A stretch of 64,000 nucleotides of DNA, taken from assembly GCF_900299525.1 (NCBI RefSeq), contig NZ_OMKA01000003.1, positions 372,001 to 436,000 of the forward strand, given 5' to 3'. This DNA comes from Aquimarina sp. Aq78 (lineage in GTDB: Bacteria > Bacteroidota > Bacteroidia > Flavobacteriales > Flavobacteriaceae). The position numbers and the translations under genes were made by a program. This document shows positions 17,992 through 25,365 of the stretch, piece after piece (positions within the stretch are counted from its first letter, which is position 1; each line of letters opens with the position of its first letter). The notes under the pieces were generated by a model. It did no database searches and was not told the origin of the DNA. It saw nothing but the letters and a program-made list of their open reading frames with translations.

Positions 17992-18135
17992 ATGTATATG
18001 TTAACTTTTATTCTAATCACAGCAATTTCATTTTGCCTGCTTTGTATTATTATACAAATGCATAAAATGAATAAAATCGGACAGCAATACAAAGCGGCTA
18101 AACTTCATAAGAAAAAGGAAAAACAATATCTTTGA
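17992..18135 (+). CDS. 47-residue single-span membrane protein
   Basis: An ATG at 17992, five bases after the PepSY stop, opens 47 codons ending in TGA. One hydrophobic helix (MLTFILITAISFCLLCIIIQ) is followed by a strongly basic tail (KLHKKKEKQYL), so the tail should face the cytoplasm. The tight spacing to the PepSY gene supports translation as part of the same operon. It may be an accessory subunit of the PepSY protein; this is inferred from position and size only. Confidence 0.65.
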   Translation: MYMLTFILITAISFCLLCIIIQMHKMNKIGQQYKAAKLHKKKEKQYL

Positions 18136-18179
18136 AACGTTTAGACTAGCAACAAAACAAAAACTTAAAAATTACAATT

Positions 18180-18614
18180 ATGAAATTATCATTTTTATAC
18201 GCAACTTCACTACTACTATTAGTATTCACATCCTGTAATCAACTTTCTAAAGAAGAACAAGAATTTGACGTTCTCATGCAAAAAGTAATTGATGTGCATG
18301 ATGAAGTTATGCCAAAAATGGGTGAAATGAGTAGCCTTATAAAAGATCTAGAAACTAAAATTGATACCACTGCCCAAGGGAAATCATATGCAAAAGCGCA
18401 ACAAGAAGTAAAAGATGCTTATGATTTTATGATGACCTGGATGAGTGATTTTAGTGATAAATTTCCTCATGAAGAAGAAGGCAGCAAAACAGACCCTGAA
18501 AAAGTATCTTCGCAAATAAAACTGCTTAAGGAAGAAGAAATTAAAGTGAATTCATTAAAGGATCAAATCAATTCTAGTATTAAAAGTGCAAAGCAACTAT
18601 TAGAAAAGTCATAA
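18180..18614 (+). CDS. Helical lipoprotein of unknown function
   Basis: The 144-residue protein starts with a lipoprotein signal (LLLLVFTSCNQ; lipid-modified Cys at about residue 19). The mature part is almost wholly alpha-helical and charged, with heptad-like stretches (EKVSSQIKLLKEEEIKVNSL). Similar Bacteroidetes proteins carry the uninformative name viral A-type inclusion protein. It lies 44 bases after the 47-residue membrane protein and 69 bases before the OmpA-like gene, in the same direction. The role is unknown; it is probably periplasmic. Confidence 0.8.
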   Translation: MKLSFLYATSLLLLVFTSCNQLSKEEQEFDVLMQKVIDVHDEVMPKMGEMSSLIKDLETKIDTTAQGKSYAKAQQEVKDAYDFMMTWMSDFSDKFPHEEEGSKTDPEKVSSQIKLLKEEEIKVNSLKDQINSSIKSAKQLLEKS

Positions 18615-18683
18615 CGACCAGTTGCCATGTTATTTATAAAAATGTTTTACTTTAGCAATTGCAACAAATCATATTAAAGATCG

Positions 18684-19508
18684 ATGAAAAAAATTATTTT
18701 ATTTGTTTGTGTATTGTTTATTTCGACTTTGTCTATTCATGCACAGAAAAAAAAGGACCTTCTTGAAGAAATAAATAAGCTAAGAAAGGAATTAAAAACT
18801 ACTGAAGCTGAGTTAAATGATTCTCGTAAAAAAGAAAAAGCAACATTAACTCAGGTTGAAACAATGGAGATACAAGTAAAAGATCTAAAAGAGACCAATG
18901 CTTCTCTTTTGACCAATATGAGTAGTTTTACCCAATTATCTAATCAGAAAGCTAAAAACTTAGAAACTTCTCTTGAAAGTCTTCAGGAAAAAGATAAACA
19001 GATTAAAACGATAAACGATGCTATTGGCAAAACCGATTCTACCAAACTGGCAACGTTAACAGTTTTAAAAAATGCACTTGGTAGTGATGCTAATATTGCC
19101 GTACAAAATGGAGCTGTGCTAATTACTTTGGCCAATACATTACTGTTTGGTGAAGATGATAATAATTGTGTTATTGAAGATAAAGCAAAAGGTGTCTTGG
19201 AAAAGATAGCAAATGCTTTAAATGCGAAACCTGATTTAAAAATCATTGTCGAGGGAAATAGCAATGCAATTAATTTTAAAGATAAAAGTATTAGCGATAA
19301 TTGGGACCTTAGTACCAAGCAAGCTGCATCGGTAGTAAGGACTCTACAAAATGATTTTAAAGTGGATCCAAAAAGAATGGATGTTCTGGGAAAAAGCGAA
19401 TATGGTTCGCAAAGTATAGAAACTGCTACCAGAATTATAATTGATCCAAAATTTGATGAGTTCTATGGACTTGTTAAAGAAAACATGAAAAACGGATCCA
19501 AAAAGTAA
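18684..19508 (+). CDS. OmpA/MotB-domain protein with N-terminal coiled coil
   Basis: The 274-residue protein has a signal peptide (IILFVCVLFISTLSIHAQ), a long coiled coil (about 22-110, LLEEINKLRKELKTTEAELN) and an OmpA-like peptidoglycan-binding domain (about 145-265). The latter shows LFGEDDNNCVIEDKAKGVL, the turn IIVEGNSNA in place of the usual VEGHTD, and NWDLSTKQAASVVRTL. The loss of the usual His-Thr-Asp at that turn may weaken peptidoglycan binding. It probably tethers an envelope structure to the wall. A strong terminator follows. Confidence 0.85.
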   Translation: MKKIILFVCVLFISTLSIHAQKKKDLLEEINKLRKELKTTEAELNDSRKKEKATLTQVETMEIQVKDLKETNASLLTNMSSFTQLSNQKAKNLETSLESLQEKDKQIKTINDAIGKTDSTKLATLTVLKNALGSDANIAVQNGAVLITLANTLLFGEDDNNCVIEDKAKGVLEKIANALNAKPDLKIIVEGNSNAINFKDKSISDNWDLSTKQAASVVRTLQNDFKVDPKRMDVLGKSEYGSQSIETATRIIIDPKFDEFYGLVKENMKNGSKK

Positions 19509-19536
19509 AAAACATTACTGTTTTATAAAGAGAGAG

Positions 19537-19567
19537 ACCCGGTTCATGTATGTGACCGGGTTTTTTT
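19537..19567 (+). terminator. Rho-independent terminator
   Basis: The stem ACCCGGT (19537-19543) pairs with ACCGGGT (19555-19561) and is followed by seven T residues; it closes the iron-block transcript after the OmpA-like gene. Confidence 0.9.
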
Positions 19568-19696
19568 ATGAAATAATCCAACACATAAACTACAAATAAA
19601 ATATAAGGTTTCAAATTGCTTTGTAGCCCTTTACCCCTATCACAATATCTTCGGAAAAGTGAATCCATTTTGAAAAAAGAAAGGAAATCATTATAT

Positions 19697-19716
19697 TTAC
19701 GTAACTGATTACGTAA
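19697..19716 (+). promoter_or_regulatory. Tandem TTACGTAA palindromes, probable MarR operator
   Basis: Two copies of the 8-bp palindrome TTACGTAA (19697-19704 and 19709-19716) are spaced 12 bases centre to centre, 6 bases before the ATG of the MarR-GNAT gene. MarR proteins commonly repress themselves through such palindromes; binding is inferred. Confidence 0.6.
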
Positions 19717-19722
19717 TTAACT

Positions 19723-20682
19723 ATGCAAATGAATTTTTTTGACAATATTGGTATAATAGCAATTGGCACCAGACTTAGAATGTTAAGTGAAAAGATGACA
19801 GAAGATGCTACAAAAATTTATGAAATGTATGACGTGGATTTAAAGCCAAAATGGTTTCCTGTGTTTTATGTTTTGTCTCAGAATAGCGAGAAATCTATTA
19901 CCGCAATAGCCAATGAAATTGGTCACTCTCATCCCTCTGTAAGCAAAATTGTTCGGGAGATGGTTAAAGAACAAATTTTACGTGAAAAGAAAGATAAAAA
20001 TGACGGGAGAAAAAATAATATCGAACTGGCTCCCAAAGGCCGGCAGATAGCAAATCATATTAAAGAACAATATACCGATGTACAAAAAGCTGTAGAAGTT
20101 ACCTTAAATCAAAGCAGGCACAATATGTGGCATGCTATTGAAGAGTTTGAATTTCTTTTGGATCAAAAATCAATGTTTCACCGTGTAAAAGAAGAAAAGA
20201 AACTTAGAGAAATAAAAAAAGTTGAAATCGTTCCTTATGAGGCCAAATATAGAATCCCATTCAAGAACCTCAATGAAGAATGGATCACTACCTTTTTTAA
20301 GATGGAAGAAACGGATCGTAAATCTCTGGATCAACCAAAAGAGTACATTTTGGATAAAGGAGGCGAGATATTAGTTGCATTATACGATAAAGAACCTGTT
20401 GGTGTATGTGCCTTAATAAAAATGGAAGATCCTCATTACGATTTTGAACTTGCCAAAATGGCTGTTTCTCCACAGGCAAAAGGTAAAGGCATAGGTTGGT
20501 TATTAGGGAAAGCTATAATCAAAAAAGCGCAATCATTAAATGCTCAAAAAATATATTTAGAAAGTAATACTGTATTAAAACCTGCCATTAATCTGTATCA
20601 TAAACTGGGGTTTAACAAAGTAGTGGGACATTCAACTCCATATGAGCGATGTAATATCCAAATGGAATTGATATTAGACTAA
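19723..20682 (+). CDS. MarR-GNAT fusion: winged-helix regulator with acetyltransferase domain
   Basis: Residues about 1-150 form a MarR winged helix (helix-turn-helix ITAIANEIGHSHPSVSKIVR; wing KKDKNDGRKNNIELAPKG). Residues about 165-319 form a GNAT domain with the acetyl-CoA motif VSPQAKGKGIGWLLGKAI and the C-terminal PAINLYHKLGFNKVVG. Fusions of this layout are known in many bacteria, where the acetyltransferase substrate may also be the ligand sensed. The start could instead be the ATG at 19729; neither has a clear ribosome binding site. Tandem TTACGTAA palindromes overlap the start region, suggesting autoregulation. Confidence 0.9.
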   Translation: MQMNFFDNIGIIAIGTRLRMLSEKMTEDATKIYEMYDVDLKPKWFPVFYVLSQNSEKSITAIANEIGHSHPSVSKIVREMVKEQILREKKDKNDGRKNNIELAPKGRQIANHIKEQYTDVQKAVEVTLNQSRHNMWHAIEEFEFLLDQKSMFHRVKEEKKLREIKKVEIVPYEAKYRIPFKNLNEEWITTFFKMEETDRKSLDQPKEYILDKGGEILVALYDKEPVGVCALIKMEDPHYDFELAKMAVSPQAKGKGIGWLLGKAIIKKAQSLNAQKIYLESNTVLKPAINLYHKLGFNKVVGHSTPYERCNIQMELILD

Positions 20683-20687
20683 AATAT

Positions 20688-20786
20688 GGCTATAATCTCG
20701 GCGTTGGCAGGAGTTGAATCTAAAATCCTTTCATAATGGATTTGTTTACTTGTTTTACCTCAGCTCCTCCACGCCGAATCATAGCC
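20688..20786. repeat. 99-base long imperfect inverted repeat
   Basis: Arms of about 27-30 bases at 20688-20717 and 20760-20786 pair with few mismatches (blocks GGCTAT, TCGGCGT, AGGAG and TGA with their complements), leaving a loop of about 42 bases that itself contains AAATCC/GGATTT arms. It is more GC-rich than its surroundings. It begins 5 bases after the MarR-GNAT stop. No U run follows on either strand, so it is not a standard terminator. It could be a structured RNA or a small non-autonomous element. Confidence 0.6.
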
Positions 20787-21117
20787 TGATATTTCTTTAG
20801 AATATTCAATTCAGATTTTAAAAATAATAATTTGAATCCGCATTCCTATTCAGAAATTAAAGATTTAAATACACCGAATATATCATACAGGTCAGAAAAA
20901 CAATAATTACAGAACCATTTTTCTATAAATAGAAGTGTCAATTTCTTTGAAAAACCAATACATCTCAAAAATGTTGACAGAATTAAAACCAACTACCTCA
21001 TCATATATAATTTATTTAAAATCAATATCTTAACACCATCACAAAAGTTTATCCAGCTCTTTTTATCTCACCATTTTTTTGTAACTTAATAAGATACTGA
21101 TTTAAAACCTCTCAATC
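20787..21117. other. 331-base gap with no recognised feature
   Basis: Both strands are AT-rich and stop-rich, with no protein-like frame, strong hairpin or repeat that I can support. It presumably holds the promoter of the small secreted protein at 21118. Confidence 0.4.
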
Positions 21118-21564
21118 ATGAAAACCTTAGTACTGATTCTATTAGGGGTGTGCTTTTTTTCTGCCTTTACACATCAGAATAAAGCTACCGTTACTGAGCC
21201 TTATAACCTTGAAGGTGTTTGGGAACTTAAACATCAATTTCTTTATGAAGATAATCAAATAAGCGATACTATTTTAAATCAAAATGGATATCGCCAGGTA
21301 AAGATGTACAGCAAAGAAAAAGTGATGTGGACCCGGTTTGATCCAAAAGACAAAAACGAATGGTTTGGCTATGGTACCTATGCAATTAAGGATGGTATCC
21401 TTGAAGAACGCTTAGAATATGCTTCAGGGCCAATGATGAAAATCGTAGACACTATTCAAGTTTTTAGATTTGAACTAATGATGGATTCTAACTCTTATCA
21501 ACAAATTAATATCGATAAAAACGGGCAATATACACTTGCCGAAAACTACAGTAGAGTTGAGTAA
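21118..21564 (+). CDS. Small secreted protein, lipocalin-like
   Basis: The 148-residue protein has a signal peptide (KTLVLILLGVCFFSAFTHQ) and a mature part starting EPYNLEGVWELKHQFLYED. A GxW motif followed by alternating strands (YGTYAIKDGILEERLEY) is the pattern of small lipocalin-like or DUF4488-like Bacteroidetes proteins that bind small hydrophobic molecules. The fold call is moderate and no ligand is known. It is monocistronic and converges on the LPMO-GH18 gene across a shared terminator. Confidence 0.75.
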   Translation: MKTLVLILLGVCFFSAFTHQNKATVTEPYNLEGVWELKHQFLYEDNQISDTILNQNGYRQVKMYSKEKVMWTRFDPKDKNEWFGYGTYAIKDGILEERLEYASGPMMKIVDTIQVFRFELMMDSNSYQQINIDKNGQYTLAENYSRVE

Positions 21565-21593
21565 ATCCTTTTCAAGAAAATTAAATCAAAAAT

Positions 21594-21621
21594 AATGGAG
21601 TCCAGATATCTGGACTCCATT
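21594..21621. terminator. Bidirectional terminator (28-bp perfect palindrome)
   Basis: Two 14-base arms starting AATGGAGTCCAG pair perfectly between convergent genes, flanked by A-rich and T-rich sequence on the two sides. Confidence 0.85.
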
Positions 21622-21652
21622 TTAAGTAGTATACTTAGAAAATTAAAATAAA

Positions 21653-24600
21653 TTACTCTCTAATTATTTTGCCTGTTGTTTTGTTTTTGGAAACTGAAAT
21701 CGTATAAAAATACATTCCTGATTCTAGTTCACCTATATCAAAACTCTTAACACTTTCTCCTCTTTGAAGCTTGTCATTTTGAAAATTATAAACTTCAACT
21801 CCATTAGTATTAAATATCTGGAATCTGAAATAATCAGAACCTGATTTAGAAATAGAACCATCTAAGGCAACATTAATTATATTTCCAGAAATAGGATTAG
21901 GAAATACTTTCCCTACACTACTTTGTGTATTAATTACAGCAGTTCTGGCACCTAATCCATCCAAATATGCTCTATGACTTGAAGAGAAAGCAGAATTATT
22001 TACCAAATCCCAATTTATAGACCAGGTCATTAAACCTCTAAAACTAGGATACGTAGAACTGGTTGTATACGTTCTTCCTGGATAAGAGGTTCCTTTAATC
22101 AAATAATCCAGTGCTTGTTGCACAACAGCTTCAGAAGTATATCCGCTTCCTGCTGCTTGTGTAGTAGCAGGTAATCCAATAGCAACCTGATCTGCTCTAA
22201 GACCAGGGAATGTAAGCCCTGTTTGAGCAACCGGGAAACCAGTAATTAACATTTCTGCCATAGCCACATGAAAATCTGCAGTAGCTGGCTGGTATATTTT
22301 TCCATCTCCCCCAAACATAGAACCTGTATTATAGTGCTGTACATGAATATAATCCATTTCATTACGTAATGCATGAATTACAGGTAAATATGCTCCAAAA
22401 ATTCCAGAATAATTTCCATAAGCACCTTGTACATACGCTGTTTCTGGAGCCATACTTAATATAAATCTATTTGCACCTATATTGGTTCTAATGGCTTTTG
22501 TGGCAGCAATAAGATTCTTAATCTTTGTTGTAGTCGGATTCCTGAAATCCGAATCTCCGCTACCTAATGAAAGAGAACTTCCTTCTAAATCTATATCCAA
22601 TCCATTAAAACCATATGTATTGATGATATTGGTCATAGAACTTATAAATAAATTCTTTTCAGTGTCATTATTTAATTCTACTCTGGCATTGGCACCTCCA
22701 ATAGAAATTAGTACTTTTTGTCCTCTACTCTTTACAGTAGTAACATCATCTATAAAAGCCTGAGTATTTCCATTATAAATACTATATGGACTAAATAGCA
22801 TATCGGCTGTACTTCCTGCTTTAGGCTCTGCAAATGCAATACAAATCACATCCCAGTCTCTGGATACTTCACTCAGTCTTGGCGTAGTAGATCCATTATC
22901 AAAATTATGCCAGTACCCAACCAAAATCTTACTTGGTAAGTTATTATTTCCACCATCTACTCTTTTTCTTACAGTAACAACTTCTGAAGTGGTTTGGTTA
23001 TTCTCATTATCTGTTGCTACGGCTGTTAAAGAATAGCTTGCAGATTGTGCATTGGAAATTGTAAAAGAATACGGATTAGTAGTATCTTCTCCTAGTTTTG
23101 TAGTTCCATCAAAGAATTCTACTTTAGTAACAGTTCCATCATCAGTTGCTGTAGCATTAACAACAACAGAACTACCAGCGGTATATGTTGCACCATTTGA
23201 AGGAGATGTGATATTTACTACAGGAGAACCTCCTGTTCCTCCTCCGCAATCACCTGTTTTAGACCAGGCATCCTGCCAATGAGCTCCAGTACCAGGTGCA
23301 TATGCCCATGCCGCTGCAGAAGAGCACCATCCCGGAATATTACATTTAAATTTTTCGCCTTCATTTTGTACTTCCTGATCTTTGCTATATGAAGTACCCG
23401 CAACATATTGTGGTAATCCATCGCAATTACCATTTCCTACTGTAGTAACCGAAATTGATACTACAGAAGAAGTTGAAGTAGCTCCGCCATTATCAGTAGC
23501 CTTAGCAGTCAACGTATAACTTCCTACAGACGCATTAGAAATTGTATATCCATAAGGGCTAGAAGTATCTTCTCCTAGTTTTGTAGCTCCATTATAAAAT
23601 TCAACTTTAGAAATAGTTCCGTCACTATCAGAAGCATTTGCAGTGATAGAAACTGAAGTCCCTTCATTAAAAGAATCATTATTATTTGGAGAAGTAATTG
23701 CAACTGATGGAGGAGTATTATTAACTCCATTAACTGTAATGTTTATTACAGAAGATGTGGTCGATGCTCCTTGGTTATCGGTTGCTTTGGAAGTTAGTAC
23801 ATAATTTCCTGCAGAAACATTTTGCCAAACATATTCATAAGGAATAGAAGTATCTTCTCCCAGTTTTGTACTACCGTTATAAAATTCAACTTTAGACACT
23901 GCCCCATCTGTATCTGCTGCATTAGCAGTTATTGTTACAGATACTCCTTCTTGAAACGAGCTATTATCGTTTGGTGAAGTAATACTTACAGTAGGACTGC
24001 TGTTAGGAGTACCGCCACCGCAATCACCTGTTTTTGACCATGCATCTTGCCAGTGAGCTCCGGTACCTGGTGCATATGCCCAAGCTGCTGCAGAAGAACA
24101 CCATCCCGGAATATTACATGTAAATTTTTCTCCTGCATTTTGTACTTCCTGATCTTTGCTATAAGAAGTTCCTGCTACATATTGTGATATTCCTGCACAA
24201 TTTCCTCCTCCTGTATCAGGAAGTGTAGTTGCAGTTGTGGTATTACTAAAATCAGATTGATTATTTGCAGCATCCTTTGCTTTTATTCTAAAAGAATACG
24301 AGGTGTTTGCTGTTAATCCAGTTACTTGATGAGAAGTACCAGTTGCGGTAGCAACAATAGTATTTCCCTGGTATATATCATATCCCGTTACAGCTACATT
24401 ATCGGTAGCTGCATTCCAGGCAAGATCGACTGTAGTTTGTGTAGCATTTGATGCCCCTAAACCAGTAGGTGTAGAAGGTGCCTGTGTATCAGTATCTCCT
24501 CCATCAAAATTGATATCACTAGTCGAATAAAATGCCTCTGGACTGTCTGATCTTTGCCAAATACTATAAATAACATGTCTACCTGTTCTAGCAGGAAGTG

Positions 24601-25147
24601 TTACCGGAATATTAACAATCCTTTCTGGTGCACTTGGAGATGTTCGTACCAAAAGTTCAAGACTATCCCAAGTTAATGGTTGATCAGGTGTCCAGCTTGC
24701 TTTGGTTATATAAACTTCATAATAAGCAGTTGCATGAGGAGCATGATTTGTCCAAGTAACTGTAAATGGGCCTGGAGAAACTTTTGTCGACACCCAATCA
24801 GATCTAACTTGATCCATGCCTCCATATTTATCAGGCCTGCCACCACTAGCCAGATTTCCATCCATCACATATTGCTGATGATTACCATTAGCATTAGCTT
24901 GATTAATTTCACTCCAATCATATAATGGCTGCGTACCATGAGAGGCTACTGCTGCAATACAAGCAGCAGAATCTGGACTTTCGGGGTTTTCCTGAAAACA
25001 ATTCCAAACACGACTTGGCGGGTATGTTACTGTGCCATGGGGAAAAACAGATAGAAATACTGTTAGAAATAAGGTCGTACAAATTAACTGCCTCCATGAG
25101 CAATTAATTGTAATAAAATTTACTGAGTTTGTTCTTTTTTTAAACAT
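21653..25147 (-). CDS. AA10 LPMO - GH18 chitinase fusion, T9SS-secreted
   Basis: This 1164-residue enzyme joins oxidative and hydrolytic chitin attack. After a signal peptide the mature protein should start at His37 (FPHGTVTYPP), which with His138 (PHATAYYEVYITK) makes the copper histidine brace of an AA10 LPMO (about 37-215). Then follow an FN3 domain (about 217-311), a CBM5/12 (about 317-379), two Ig-like domains (about 383-570), a second CBM5/12 (about 573-637), a third Ig-like domain (about 645-735), a GH18 domain (about 745-1065, catalytic NGLDIDLEGSS near 853-860) and a T9SS tail. The LPMO keeps its AFYSTSDINF end. The GH18 resembles ChiC/ChiD-type bacterial enzymes. The Ig/CBM block is nearly duplicated in the next gene. 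Confidence 0.95.
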   Translation of the reverse strand: MFKKRTNSVNFITINCSWRQLICTTLFLTVFLSVFPHGTVTYPPSRVWNCFQENPESPDSAACIAAVASHGTQPLYDWSEINQANANGNHQQYVMDGNLASGGRPDKYGGMDQVRSDWVSTKVSPGPFTVTWTNHAPHATAYYEVYITKASWTPDQPLTWDSLELLVRTSPSAPERIVNIPVTLPARTGRHVIYSIWQRSDSPEAFYSTSDINFDGGDTDTQAPSTPTGLGASNATQTTVDLAWNAATDNVAVTGYDIYQGNTIVATATGTSHQVTGLTANTSYSFRIKAKDAANNQSDFSNTTTATTLPDTGGGNCAGISQYVAGTSYSKDQEVQNAGEKFTCNIPGWCSSAAAWAYAPGTGAHWQDAWSKTGDCGGGTPNSSPTVSITSPNDNSSFQEGVSVTITANAADTDGAVSKVEFYNGSTKLGEDTSIPYEYVWQNVSAGNYVLTSKATDNQGASTTSSVINITVNGVNNTPPSVAITSPNNNDSFNEGTSVSITANASDSDGTISKVEFYNGATKLGEDTSSPYGYTISNASVGSYTLTAKATDNGGATSTSSVVSISVTTVGNGNCDGLPQYVAGTSYSKDQEVQNEGEKFKCNIPGWCSSAAAWAYAPGTGAHWQDAWSKTGDCGGGTGGSPVVNITSPSNGATYTAGSSVVVNATATDDGTVTKVEFFDGTTKLGEDTTNPYSFTISNAQSASYSLTAVATDNENNQTTSEVVTVRKRVDGGNNNLPSKILVGYWHNFDNGSTTPRLSEVSRDWDVICIAFAEPKAGSTADMLFSPYSIYNGNTQAFIDDVTTVKSRGQKVLISIGGANARVELNNDTEKNLFISSMTNIINTYGFNGLDIDLEGSSLSLGSGDSDFRNPTTTKIKNLIAATKAIRTNIGANRFILSMAPETAYVQGAYGNYSGIFGAYLPVIHALRNEMDYIHVQHYNTGSMFGGDGKIYQPATADFHVAMAEMLITGFPVAQTGLTFPGLRADQVAIGLPATTQAAGSGYTSEAVVQQALDYLIKGTSYPGRTYTTSSTYPSFRGLMTWSINWDLVNNSAFSSSHRAYLDGLGARTAVINTQSSVGKVFPNPISGNIINVALDGSISKSGSDYFRFQIFNTNGVEVYNFQNDKLQRGESVKSFDIGELESGMYFYTISVSKNKTTGKIIRE
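23250..24200 (-). repeat. CBM-Ig-Ig-CBM module, copy 1
   Basis: About 950 bases encoding CBM5/12, two Ig-like domains and CBM5/12 match 25639-26591 in the neighbouring gene closely at DNA level, in the same orientation and order. Long stretches are identical (for example around 23590-23690 and 25988-26088). Confidence 0.8.
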
Positions 25148-25311
25148 GGTTTTAGTAGTATTTAAGTGTTATATTGAAATATACAAGCACTCGAATTGAC
25201 GAATTTTGAGATTCAAAAACATCAATACGCACAATGGGTTGATAAATAGTATTCTATTCAACCCATCAAAAAATCTGTAATCGTAATTTATATAATAAGA
25301 TTCTTAATAGT

Positions 25312-25348
25312 AACCATAAAAGGGTAGAAGAAACTCCCTTTTATGGTT
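25312..25348 (-). terminator. Terminator-like hairpin after the GH18 gene
   Basis: A perfect 13-bp stem (25312-25324 with 25336-25348, arm AACCATAAAAGGG) lies 17 bases past the stop of the chitinase gene that ends at 25366. The U run is weak. Confidence 0.65.
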
Positions 25349-25365
25349 TCAAAAACTATTTTAAA

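Noticed and set aside
20688..20786. Possible tRNA or tmRNA-like gene
   Set aside because: The end resembles a tRNA acceptor and T-arm at first sight, but there is no proper T-loop, anticodon stem or CCA-ready end; the long paired arms do not fold as a cloverleaf.
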